Assembly (NCBI GenBank): GCA_023251135.1
Contig: JAHEZJ010000011.1
Location: forward strand, 62,001 to 126,000
Reading direction: 5' to 3'
DNA length: 64,000 nucleotides
Origin: Flavobacterium sp.
GTDB lineage: Bacteria; Bacteroidota; Bacteroidia; Flavobacteriales; Flavobacteriaceae
Part shown: positions 43,247-50,539 of the stretch, piece by piece
Numbering within the stretch: position 1 is the stretch's first letter
Layout: every line of letters begins with the position of its first letter
Made by a program: the position numbers and the translations under genes
The notes under the pieces: generated by a model
What the model was told of the DNA's origin: nothing
Databases searched by the model: none
The model's input: the letters and a program-made list of their open reading frames with translations, nothing else

Positions 43247-46093
43247 ATGAAAAAAAATGTAGTATTAGCTTTAGGTCTTTTGACATTCTCGGGTATTTAT
43301 GCGCAGGAAAATAAAAAAGAGCAGGACAGTTTAAAGAATAATGAACTGACCGAGGTGACCATTGTAGGATCACGTAGTAAAAACAGAGTAAAAACAGATG
43401 TACCGGTTCCGGTTGATGTTTTTAATATTTCCGAAATAACTAAAGGAGCACCACAAACCAGCGTGACCCAAATTTTAAATTATGTTGCACCTTCTTTTAC
43501 CAGTAATGCAACTTCTACCGCTGATGCTACAGACCACGTTGACCCTGCTCAGTTAAGAGGTTTAGGACCAGATCAGGTTTTAATTCTGGTAAACGGAAAA
43601 CGCAGACACACCAGTGCATTAGTAAACATTAACGGTTCGCCGGGTAGAGGATCGGTAGGAACAGATTTAAATGCGATACCTTCCTTTGCTATCGAGAGAA
43701 TCGAAGTCTTGCGAGATGGTGCAGCAGCTCAGTACGGTTCAGATGCTATTGCGGGAGTTATTAATATAGTGCTGAAAAAGAATGCCAACTATCTTTCGGG
43801 AGACATACAGTATGGTACTAACCTATCTTCGGGATCAAATAACTTTAAAGGAGGAGCCGACGGGCAAAATCTGCAAGTTGATTTAAATTACGGAACTTCC
43901 CTGGGTAAAGCAGGTAGTTATTTAAATGTTACCGGTAGTGCTGTGACCAGACAGGCAACAAGCCGTGCGGGAATTAGAAGCAACGCAATTTTTAATGCTT
44001 ACAATGCTGTTGAGAACAGAGCGGCTCAGGACGGGGTGTATATTAATTCCTTCTTTAGTAATATCAACAACACAGCCAATTCGGCACAAATTCTGAATTC
44101 ATTGAAACAGTATGCGCCAAAGGTTGGTTATTTTACACCGGCACAGCAAAGTGCCATTGCTTCGGCGGGAACTATTGCGCAAATGCAAACTGCTTTGAAT
44201 TTTGATACAACTAACAATGAATTGGCGTACAGAGGTCAGGAAAGAAGCGACTATAACATGAGTGTGGGGCAGTCTGAATTGGCATCGGGACAATTGTATT
44301 ACAATACCAAATACCCATTGACCGAAACAACTTCCTTGTACTCTTTTGGAGGGCTTTCCTATAGAAATGGTAAATCGTATGCTTTTAACAGGCTTCCAAA
44401 CGGTTCCGGAACCTTCACGCAGGTGTACCAGAACGGATTTTTACCGGAAATAGAATCTTCGATCTTAGACGCTTCTGCGGCGGTTGGAGCTACTACAGAA
44501 TTATTTGGTTTTGATACAGATATCAGTACAAACCTTGGAACAAACTCTTTTAAATATGATGTGAACAATACTATTAATGCTACTTTGGGAACCAATTCGG
44601 CTTCCAGTTTTTATGCCGGTAAAGTTTCGTTTTTGCAAAGTACAACCAACTTGGATTTAAGTAAAAAGTACGATGTTTTAAATGGACTGAACGTTGCCTT
44701 TGGTGGAGAATTCAGATATGAAAATTATAAGATTCAACAAGGAGAAGAAGCTTCTTACGGACTGTATGACACCAACGGAAATTTGGTTCCCGGAATTTTA
44801 CCAAGCAATTCACCTTTAATAGTAACCGACTTTTTTGGAAACAAACGAGGAGCAGGAGCACAGGGATTTTCAGGATTTCAACCTTCAGATGCTAAAGTTA
44901 AAGACAGAAAAAGTGGTGCAGCTTATGTTGATTTAGAGCTAAATGCAACCGAAAACTGGCTTATAAACGGAGCAGCACGTTACGAGAACTATTCTGATTT
45001 TGGAAGCACGGTTACCTTTAAACTGGCCTCTCTTTTAAAATTGACAGACAATATCAACTGGAGAGTTTCGGGACAAACAGGTTTTAGAGCTCCTTCCTTA
45101 CAGCAAAAATATTTTGAAAGCAGTTCAACTCAGTTCATAAACGGTTCGCCTTATCAGGTGGGTTACTTCACAAACGATTCGCAAGCAGCTAAAAGTATTG
45201 GAGTTGAAAATTTAAAAGCGGAAAAATCAAAAAGCATCAGTACTGGATTTACATTCAAAATTCCTGAAGCAAATATTACCATTGCAACAGATGCTTATTT
45301 TACCAGAATCGACGACAGAGTGGTGCTTACAGGACAGTATGCCAGACCAACAGATGCACAGATAAATGGAGCAACATCACCGGAACAAAAAGACGCTTTA
45401 ACCTTATTTCAACAGGCATTTGACTTAAAAGGTGTTGAAAGAGCTTCCTTCTGGACCAATGGAATCAACTCGGAGACTAAAGGTATTGATGTCGTAATTT
45501 CACATAAATACAATGTTATTCCCGATTTCACCATCAGAAACGATTTTGCATTGAGCTACAATACTACCAAAAGAGTAGGAGAATTAAATGTTCCGCAATC
45601 GATCATCAATGCAGGTGGAGAACCTTTTAAATATTCATTCTTTCCGGAGTCAAGCCGAATTTATTTAGAAGAAGCTATTCCGAAATTAAAAGCCAATTTG
45701 ATGACGACTTTCAGCATTAAAAAACTGGACATTTATTTAAGAAACAGTTATTTCGGAGCCGTTACAGATCCGGGAGCAACAGATGTAAATTTAGACGGAT
45801 CATCTTCTGTTTACGAACATCCGGAATACAGCGCTAAATTGGTGACCGATTTGTCTTTTGGATATCAGATTAATGAGAAATTCAGATTCACAGTTGGTTT
45901 TAATAATATAGGTGATGTTTACCCGGACCGAAATAATCCTGCAACACCGGCTTTTACTAATACAACGCCAACCTTGTCGCCAGCGCCAAGTACAGATTTA
46001 AGCAATGCCAATCAGTTTGCTTATTCCAGAGCAGTATCACAATTTGGATTGAACGGAAGATTTGGTTTTGCCAGATTGAGTTTTAAATTCTAA
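43247..46093 (+). CDS. TonB-dependent receptor, probably sulfur-regulated
   Basis: A 948-residue outer-membrane transporter. After the signal peptide ([16 protein letters not shown]) the plug domain shows [59 protein letters not shown] and VINIVLKK. The barrel follows and ends in [12 protein letters not shown]. The position between metK and metY and the Met/Cys leader in front suggest it imports a sulfur-containing nutrient; the ligand is not identifiable from sequence. There is no SusD partner gene. Confidence 0.94.
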   Translation: MKKNVVLALGLLTFSGIYAQENKKEQDSLKNNELTEVTIVGSRSKNRVKTDVPVPVDVFNISEITKGAPQTSVTQILNYVAPSFTSNATSTADATDHVDPAQLRGLGPDQVLILVNGKRRHTSALVNINGSPGRGSVGTDLNAIPSFAIERIEVLRDGAAAQYGSDAIAGVINIVLKKNANYLSGDIQYGTNLSSGSNNFKGGADGQNLQVDLNYGTSLGKAGSYLNVTGSAVTRQATSRAGIRSNAIFNAYNAVENRAAQDGVYINSFFSNINNTANSAQILNSLKQYAPKVGYFTPAQQSAIASAGTIAQMQTALNFDTTNNELAYRGQERSDYNMSVGQSELASGQLYYNTKYPLTETTSLYSFGGLSYRNGKSYAFNRLPNGSGTFTQVYQNGFLPEIESSILDASAAVGATTELFGFDTDISTNLGTNSFKYDVNNTINATLGTNSASSFYAGKVSFLQSTTNLDLSKKYDVLNGLNVAFGGEFRYENYKIQQGEEASYGLYDTNGNLVPGILPSNSPLIVTDFFGNKRGAGAQGFSGFQPSDAKVKDRKSGAAYVDLELNATENWLINGAARYENYSDFGSTVTFKLASLLKLTDNINWRVSGQTGFRAPSLQQKYFESSSTQFINGSPYQVGYFTNDSQAAKSIGVENLKAEKSKSISTGFTFKIPEANITIATDAYFTRIDDRVVLTGQYARPTDAQINGATSPEQKDALTLFQQAFDLKGVERASFWTNGINSETKGIDVVISHKYNVIPDFTIRNDFALSYNTTKRVGELNVPQSIINAGGEPFKYSFFPESSRIYLEEAIPKLKANLMTTFSIKKLDIYLRNSYFGAVTDPGATDVNLDGSSSVYEHPEYSAKLVTDLSFGYQINEKFRFTVGFNNIGDVYPDRNNPATPAFTNTTPTLSPAPSTDLSNANQFAYSRAVSQFGLNGRFGFARLSFKF

Positions 46094-46107
46094 AGAACAT
46101 AATATTG

Positions 46108-46184
46108 GCCACAGCTTATAAGGGTTAAAATGATTATAGGATCAATACAAATCTGCTTAATCAATATAAGTTGTGGCTTTTTTT
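46108..46184 (+). terminator. Terminator of the TonB receptor gene
   Basis: GCCACAGCTTATA (46108-46120) pairs with TATAAGTTGTGGC (46165-46177) with one G-T pair across a 44-base loop, followed by eight T residues. The long loop is unusual but the T tract is strong. Confidence 0.75.
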
Positions 46185-46246
46185 TCAGCGTAAGACCAGT
46201 ATTCACAAGGGGTAATAAAAATTTTACATTAAATATCACTATTTAA

Positions 46247-46278
46247 TTTGGTAGTTCAGAAAATACTTATTACATTTA
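46247..46278 (+). promoter_or_regulatory. Promoter of leader peptide 2 / metY unit
   Basis: TTTG (46247-46250), 20-bp spacer, TACATTTA (46271-46278), one base off TAnnTTTG. The AAAATA in its spacer is at the same position as in the promoters at 43007 and 49528. Start would be near 46284. Confidence 0.55.
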
Positions 46279-46329
46279 CTCTATAGAATTAGTCGAACTA
46301 AAAAAGCATTAATTTTAAATCAAATAAAA

Positions 46330-46410
46330 ATGAAAACAATAGCAAATAGTATGATGATGTGTTGTGAGATGATGCAAATGTGCATCCCAAATTGCTATTG
46401 CCAAAAGTGA
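46330..46410 (+). CDS. Met/Cys-rich leader peptide 2 (26 residues)
   Basis: ATG to TGA with 26 codons. The first 18 residues are MKTIANSMMMCCEMMQMC, and the tail is IPNCYCQK. Seven Met and five Cys make up 12 of 26 residues, far beyond chance in an AT-rich genome. CCAAAAG at 46401-46407 (the last codons) is complementary to CTTTTGG in the left arm of the terminator at 46442-46453. Earlier, CAATAG near the start can pair with CTATTG near the end. This gives the alternative structures expected of ribosome-controlled attenuation that senses charged tRNA for Met and Cys. Downstream genes are a small unknown protein and metY. Confidence 0.88.
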   Translation: MKTIANSMMMCCEMMQMCIPNCYCQK

Positions 46411-46441
46411 AAGAGTGAATCTTTGTTATAGTTAGAACTAT

Positions 46442-46477
46442 AAGCCCTTTTGGTCGCCATCCGAAAGGGCTTTTTTT
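46442..46477 (+). terminator. Attenuator terminator upstream of the small protein and metY
   Basis: AAGCCCTTTTGG (46442-46453) pairs with CCGAAAGGGCTT (46461-46472), one G-T pair, followed by a 7-T run. A separate 8-bp hairpin (TTATAGTT/AACTATAA, 46426-46443) overlaps its base and may compete. It lies 31 bp after the leader stop and 25 bp before the next ATG. Confidence 0.9.
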
Positions 46478-46501
46478 AATGCTGAAACTAAAACGAATAT
46501 C

Positions 46502-46690
46502 ATGAAAACACTACATATTATATTAAGAGAGATTGTATACCGATTGAAAACAGATTTTAAACGATTTGCTGGCATACTTAAAAACAAAAAAGCAAATGCA
46601 GTTAAAATAAAAGGAGAGTTGTATTCGAGTGAGTCAAACTCCCTACTCTTTCAAATGTATTTACACGAAGAAGAAGATCTTTTTATATGA
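46502..46690 (+). CDS. Small protein of a paralogous pair, unknown function
   Basis: A 62-residue basic protein (MKTLHIILREIVYRLKTDFK at the start) with an acidic end, SNSLLFQMYLHEEEDLFI. The end resembles that of the 67-residue protein at 49968-50171 (SLLFLMYSKENETLFI). Both sit directly behind a Met/Cys leader and terminator and before a sulfhydrylation-pathway gene. No signal peptide, membrane segment, zinc motif or Gly-Gly sulfur-carrier end is visible. It could be a cytosolic partner or regulator of the neighbouring enzymes; this is inference from position only. Confidence 0.75.
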   Translation: MKTLHIILREIVYRLKTDFKRFAGILKNKKANAVKIKGELYSSESNSLLFQMYLHEEEDLFI

Positions 46691-46758
46691 GATAAAAAAC
46701 GATTTAAGAAATCAATAATAAACCAAAAGCTATTCACAATATCTAAAACTAAGAAATC

Positions 46759-48063
46759 ATGAGCACACAAAAATTTGCCACAAACGCACTACACGCAGGA
46801 CACGATGTTACTAAAAATGCAGGAACCAGAGCAGTTCCAATTTATCAGACCTCCTCGTATGTTTTTAACAATTCAGATCACGCAGCCAATTTGTTTGGTC
46901 TTGCCGAAGCCGGATTTATTTACACCCGATTGAACAATCCGACAAACGATGTTTTAGAACAACGTCTTGCAGCGCTTGAAGGCGGAATTGGGGCAGTAGT
47001 TACAGCCTCAGGAGCCTCGGCAATTTCGACTGCTTTACTGACTTTGCTAAAAGCAGGAGATCACATTGTGGCTTCGAACAGTTTATATGGAGGGACTTAT
47101 AATTTATTGAGCGTAACTTTACCGCGTTTAGGGATCACAACTACCTTTGTAGACCCCTCAAAACCTGAGAACTTTACCAAAGCAGCCAAAGAAAATACAC
47201 GTGCTTTTTTTGTAGAATCTTTAGGAAACCCAAAATTAGATGTACTGGACCTGAAAGGGATTTCGGTAGAAGCTAAAAACTTTAAAGTTCCTTTTATTGT
47301 TGACAATACAGTGGCAACACCTTATTTGTTAAACCCAATCGAATATGGAGCTAATATTGTCATTCACTCCCTAACCAAATATATTTCAGGAAACGGAACT
47401 TCATTAGGAGGTGCCATTATCGATGCCGGAACTTTTGACTGGGCCAACGGTAAATTTCCTGAATTTACAGAGCCTTCCCCAGGATACCATGGCTTGGTGT
47501 ATCACGAAGCTTTAGGAAATGCAGCTTTCATAGCAAAAGCCAGAATCGAAGGTTTACGTGATTTTGGCGCGGCTCTGAGTCCGTTTAATGCTTTTCAAAT
47601 CATACAGGGCTTAGAAACTTTACCAATCCGAATTCAGAAACACAGTGAAAATGCGCTGGCATTGGCATCGTGGTTAGAAGAACAGGAAGAAGTAGCCTGG
47701 GTAAATTATCCGGGATTAAAAACCAATAGGTATTACGACTTGTCACAACAGTACTTGCCAAAAGGACAAAGTGGAGTAGTTACTTTTGGATTAAAAGGAG
47801 GTTTCGAAGCAGCCAAAAAAGTAGTAGATGAAACGAAACTCTTCTCGCTTTTGGCCAACATTGGTGATACAAAATCATTAATCATTCACCCAGCAAGTAC
47901 AACGCACCAGCAATTGTCGGATGCGGAACAATTAGAAACGGGAGTTTCAAAAGATCTGGTACGACTTTCTGTCGGACTGGAAGATATCGAGGATTTAATA
48001 GCTGATCTGCAAACTGTTTTTGCAAGCGTGACTCAGTCACAATACAGCATTAATAAAAACTAG
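46759..48063 (+). CDS. metY: O-acetylhomoserine sulfhydrylase
   Basis: A 434-residue PLP enzyme that makes homocysteine from O-acetylhomoserine and sulfide. Features are ALHAGHDVTKNAGTRAVPIY, YTRLNNPTNDVLEQRLAALEGG, the PLP lysine in HSLTKYISGNGTSLGG and the C-terminal FSLLANIGDTKSLIIHPAST. The length (about 430) and the GGTYNLL context separate it from the shorter (about 390) cystathionine-synthase-like paralog at 54747. It lies 68 bp after the small protein, so both follow the same attenuator. Confidence 0.95.
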   Translation: MSTQKFATNALHAGHDVTKNAGTRAVPIYQTSSYVFNNSDHAANLFGLAEAGFIYTRLNNPTNDVLEQRLAALEGGIGAVVTASGASAISTALLTLLKAGDHIVASNSLYGGTYNLLSVTLPRLGITTTFVDPSKPENFTKAAKENTRAFFVESLGNPKLDVLDLKGISVEAKNFKVPFIVDNTVATPYLLNPIEYGANIVIHSLTKYISGNGTSLGGAIIDAGTFDWANGKFPEFTEPSPGYHGLVYHEALGNAAFIAKARIEGLRDFGAALSPFNAFQIIQGLETLPIRIQKHSENALALASWLEEQEEVAWVNYPGLKTNRYYDLSQQYLPKGQSGVVTFGLKGGFEAAKKVVDETKLFSLLANIGDTKSLIIHPASTTHQQLSDAEQLETGVSKDLVRLSVGLEDIEDLIADLQTVFASVTQSQYSINKN

Positions 48064-48091
48064 GTTTTTTTGTTTTTTGTTTGAAAAATTG

Positions 48092-48129
48092 CCTTTAGCA
48101 GCGTGAGTTCTGCTAGAGGTGATTTTTTA
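48092..48129 (+). terminator. Intrinsic terminator of metY
   Basis: CCTTTAGCAG (48092-48101) pairs with CTGCTAGAGG (48110-48119) with one G-T pair, then TGATTTTTTAT. Confidence 0.8.
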
Positions 48130-48157
48130 TAAAAAGTAAATCAGTATAAAAATTTTT

Positions 48158-48243
48158 AAATCCTGTAAGCAATACAGATCAACTTGAGGAAAACCGGAGC
48201 GTAACGCAAGGCTTTACAGGTACATGTATCACTTATAGGATTT
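48158..48243 (+). promoter_or_regulatory. Candidate structured two-state leader RNA before the homoserine-dehydrogenase paralog
   Basis: AAATCCTGTAAG (48158-48169) pairs with CTTATAGGATTT (48232-48243), 12 pairs with one G-T. The same left strand, as CCTGTAAGC (48162-48170), can instead pair with GCTTTACAGG (48211-48220) with one bulged A; the two pairings exclude each other. The interior has a small GCG-TAA-CGC hairpin flanked by CTTG and CAAG. It ends 22 bp before the ATG, so it could hide or expose the start. I do not recognise it as a named riboswitch. Confidence 0.5.
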
Positions 48244-48244
48244 G

Positions 48245-48265
48245 AAAAATTAAAAATTAAAAATT
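48245..48265. repeat. Perfect 7-bp triple repeat (AAAAATT)
   Basis: Three identical heptamers run right up to the ATG at 48266, forming the A-rich upstream region that serves ribosome binding in this phylum. Slippage here would shift leader spacing by 7 bp. Confidence 0.85.
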
Positions 48266-49354
48266 ATGTCAAAGCTTAAAATAAATATCATCCTTTTTGG
48301 AATTGGAAATATCGGAAGTACTTTGATCAATCAAATCATCGAAAGTCAGGAGTTTTTTCTTGAAAGTAAAAACATCGATTTTCATTTTCCGATTATCACA
48401 AATTCAACAGTAGCTTTTTTCGAGAAAGAAGGCGTAGGATATGCCTGGGAAACCAATTTTCTGGAACTGGCAGTGCCTTTTAAAGTGCAGGATATTATTG
48501 AATTTGCCAAAGAAAATGAATTTGAGAACTTAATTGCCGTAGATGCTACTGCTAGTGATGAATTAATACATCATTACAATACATTGATCGAAAACGGATT
48601 TAATATAGTAGCGGTAAATAAAAAAGCCAATACATTGCCGATTGATTTGTACAAAGAGATCAGAGCAAATCTTAAAAAGTACGACAAAGAGTTTTTGTAT
48701 GAAACATCAGTGGATACCGGTTTTCCGGTTTTACAAACCTTAAGAGATTTGTATTACTCGGGTGAAAAAATAACCAAGATCCGGGGTGTTTTTTCAGATA
48801 ATCTGAGTTATGTATTCAATCGGTTTGCCAACGAAGACACCTCTTTCTCTTCTTTGTTAAAAGATGCAAGTTTGCTTGGATTGATGCGTTCAACGTTTAA
48901 AGAAGACCTGTCCGGAAATGATACCGCCAGAAAATTACTGATTCTCACGAGGGAAATCGGAAAAGATTTTGAGCTCTCGGATATAAAAATCAATTCGCTT
49001 ATACAGGAAGAACATCTGGAGCAAAACGGTATTCTGAATAAAGAAGCGGTCGACAGATCGTTTAAGATTGCTAAAATTAGCCAGGCTGATAATAATGTTC
49101 TGCGCTATGTAGGTGAATTTGATGTGGTAAAAAACACCTTAGAAGTTAAACTGGTTTCAGAGCCCGTTTCGTCAGCAATAGGTCAACTGAAAGGATCAGA
49201 CACCATTTTTGAAATCTATACGCAATCGTATGCAGCTGTTCCAATCGTGATTCAAAGTGCTTCGGCATGTAAACAAGCCATTTCGAGAGGAGTAATTACA
49301 GACATTTTGAAAGTAGCTGAAAAAATCAAAAACAAAGAAGCAGTCTGGCTGTAA
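48266..49354 (+). CDS. Homoserine dehydrogenase-like protein, active site apparently degraded
   Basis: A 362-residue paralog of the homoserine dehydrogenase half of ThrA at 51531-53945. The Rossmann motif is kept (LFGIGNIGSTLINQI, residues 10-24), as are NKKANT (118-123) and D219/K223 in GNDTARK. The family motif GYTEPDPREDL is GLMRSTFKEDL here, with Arg208 in place of the catalytic Glu. GVFSGTLSYLF is GVFSDNLSYVF, and NVGAGLP is SVDTGFP. It probably cannot do the normal reaction and may bind NADP or homoserine as a regulator. It lies in the Met gene cluster with its own terminator upstream and a candidate structured leader. Confidence 0.85.
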   Translation: MSKLKINIILFGIGNIGSTLINQIIESQEFFLESKNIDFHFPIITNSTVAFFEKEGVGYAWETNFLELAVPFKVQDIIEFAKENEFENLIAVDATASDELIHHYNTLIENGFNIVAVNKKANTLPIDLYKEIRANLKKYDKEFLYETSVDTGFPVLQTLRDLYYSGEKITKIRGVFSDNLSYVFNRFANEDTSFSSLLKDASLLGLMRSTFKEDLSGNDTARKLLILTREIGKDFELSDIKINSLIQEEHLEQNGILNKEAVDRSFKIAKISQADNNVLRYVGEFDVVKNTLEVKLVSEPVSSAIGQLKGSDTIFEIYTQSYAAVPIVIQSASACKQAISRGVITDILKVAEKIKNKEAVWL

Positions 49355-49718
49355 GTGGTCCCAAAATAATAGTAAGTTGTTCTTTGATATAATGAAACAG
49401 GAAAGTTTTTTGTGTTATTTTTTGTAAGATTTATCTTTTAAATGTGGCAATGTTAATTTTGTAAGATGTTTTTTAACGGAAAAAAGCCGTTTTTTAACGT
49501 TTTTTGGGATTAAATTGTTGAGTCCCACTTGTATAATTGAGAAAATATTCGCAAATTTGTAAGACTTCAAAACTAAAGAAAGAATAAATTTAGTATACTG
49601 AGTAAAAGTGATGCCGATTGAAACAAAAGTGGAATAGATTTTGTTTTTGGCTGATCTAAAAAAGAGAGTAAATTAAAAATATTTTGAGAGTTTAAGGAAG
49701 TTTATTAAAATAGAAAAA
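49355..49718. other. Gene-free spacer before leader peptide 3
   Basis: 364 bp without a supported gene. It holds a hairpin with T run near 49480-49500 (ACGGAAAAAAGCCGT, probable terminator of the upstream gene), the promoter at 49528-49559, and at 49646-49659 a TTTGGCTGAT piece like the one at 43007 but without a usable -7 box. Confidence 0.5.
49528..49559 (+). promoter_or_regulatory. Candidate promoter of leader peptide 3
   Basis: CTTG (49528-49531), 20-bp spacer, CAAATTTG (49552-49559). About 26 of 32 positions match the promoter at 43007-43038, including all of TTCGCAAATTTG. The start would be near 49565, about 150 bp before the leader ATG. Confidence 0.55.
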
Positions 49719-49820
49719 ATGCAAGAATTTTTTAAAATAGCAATCACGTCCCAGATGAATAAGTCCCTACAGATGAATAAGATGTTTAACGTCGCACGTA
49801 TTTGTGTACGCGTCTGTTGA
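49719..49820 (+). CDS. Met/Cys-containing leader peptide 3 (33 residues)
   Basis: ATG to TGA with 33 codons, preceded by an A-rich stretch (TAGAAAAA). Internal QMNK appears twice (residues 12-15 and 18-21) followed by MF, and the peptide ends RICVRVC, with Cys as last residue. Met/Cys density is lower than in leader 2 (six of 33). Just after the stop, CTAAAAG (49823-49829) can pair with CTTTTGG of the terminator left arm, one G-T pair. A ribosome held at the final Cys codons would cover different bases than one stalled at Met codons. Downstream is the second small protein. It is probably a cis-acting attenuator. Confidence 0.65.
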   Translation: MQEFFKIAITSQMNKSLQMNKMFNVARICVRVC

Positions 49821-49851
49821 TACTAAAAGTATATATAAGTTATAAAAACTT

Positions 49852-49888
49852 AAACCCTTTTGGTATTCAAACCCAAAAGGGTTTTTTT
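49852..49888 (+). terminator. Attenuator terminator upstream of small protein 49968
   Basis: AAACCCTTTTGG (49852-49863) pairs perfectly with CCAAAAGGGTTT (49873-49884), with a 9-base loop and T tract. The stem sequence is nearly the same as in the attenuator at 46442 (AAGCCCTTTTGG), which supports common ancestry. Confidence 0.92.
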
Positions 49889-49967
49889 ATTCCATTTGGT
49901 TACGATAACAAAGAGATAAACATAAAATAAAGATAATAATACGCAAACTAACATAAACTTAAATATC

Positions 49968-50171
49968 ATGAGCACACTAAACTACTTAACAAAGACTTTT
50001 TCAACATTGAAAAACATTAGAGCTAAAAGAAACAACCCGCCACCACCAACAAATGAATTGGTACATCCGAGATTCGGGATGACTGAGACAGATAAAAAAG
50101 TGGAGAAAAAAAATCCGGACTCATTATTGTTTTTGATGTATTCAAAAGAGAATGAAACGCTTTTTATCTAA
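49968..50171 (+). CDS. Small protein of a paralogous pair, unknown function
   Basis: A 67-residue protein beginning MSTLNYLTKTFSTLKNIRAK, with a proline run (NNPPPPTNE) and the end SLLFLMYSKENETLFI. That end matches the 62-residue protein at 46502 in most positions, while the N-termini share only basic, amphipathic character. It follows a Met/Cys leader and attenuator and precedes the SAM-I riboswitch and metX. No known domain is visible. Conserved C-termini in two copies argue for a real protein rather than chance frames. Confidence 0.75.
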   Translation: MSTLNYLTKTFSTLKNIRAKRNNPPPPTNELVHPRFGMTETDKKVEKKNPDSLLFLMYSKENETLFI

Positions 50172-50300
50172 ATCGGGAAGCATCATAAAATAGAGGGAAA
50201 CCTGCTTAATTTTACTGGGCAAATTGTTCGGTAATTTTTTGCGTACACTAGTTTTTGTTTGAATTATGTTTAAGAAATTGAGGAATCAGTTTCGATAAAA

Positions 50301-50332
50301 TTTGTTTGTTTGAGAAATTAGTAGTTAATTTG
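50301..50332 (+). promoter_or_regulatory. Candidate promoter of the metX transcript
   Basis: TTTG at 50301 or 50305, then AGAAATTAGTAG and a -7-like TTAATTTG (50325-50332, one base off consensus). The AGAAATNAGTAG segment is shared with the promoter at 58245-58274. The start would be near 50338, about 30 bp before the riboswitch. Confidence 0.5.
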
Positions 50333-50366
50333 CACCTTTAAGTTCAAAAACGTATTGAAATGTTAT

Positions 50367-50503
50367 AAAGAAAGGACGAGGGATTAGACCCGATGAATCC
50401 TTAGCAACCCTTCGTTAATTCGAAGAAGGTGCTGCATTCTACCACGCCCAAACGTGGAAAGATAACAACAAGAAATTTTCTGGTTTCACTCTAGACTTTC
50501 TTT
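50367..50503 (+). promoter_or_regulatory. SAM-I (S-box) riboswitch upstream of metX
   Basis: Stem P1 is AAAGAAAG (50367-50374) with CTTTCTTT (50496-50503). The conserved core is present: GAGGGATTAGACCCGATGAA, then CCTTAGCAACC, GAAGGTGCTGCATTCTACC and AAAGATAAC. The P3 loop TTCGTTAATTCGAA and P4 CACGCCCAAACGTG are also visible. SAM binding should reduce metX expression. The ATG-less start lies only 36 bp beyond P1 and no terminator is present, so control is probably at translation initiation or through P1-linked masking. Confidence 0.95.
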
Positions 50504-50539
50504 CTAATATTTCCACATACAAATCAAAAATAAAAAGAT

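Noticed and set aside
48062..48130. Another Met/Cys leader before the homoserine-dehydrogenase paralog
   Set aside because: No short frame with Met/Cys runs there; the hairpin is a simple terminator for metY.
43061..49820. Cys-rich peptides as metallothionein-like or bacteriocin-like products
   Set aside because: Met is as frequent as Cys, each frame is followed at once by a terminator able to pair with it, and downstream genes are sulfur-related, so attenuation fits better.
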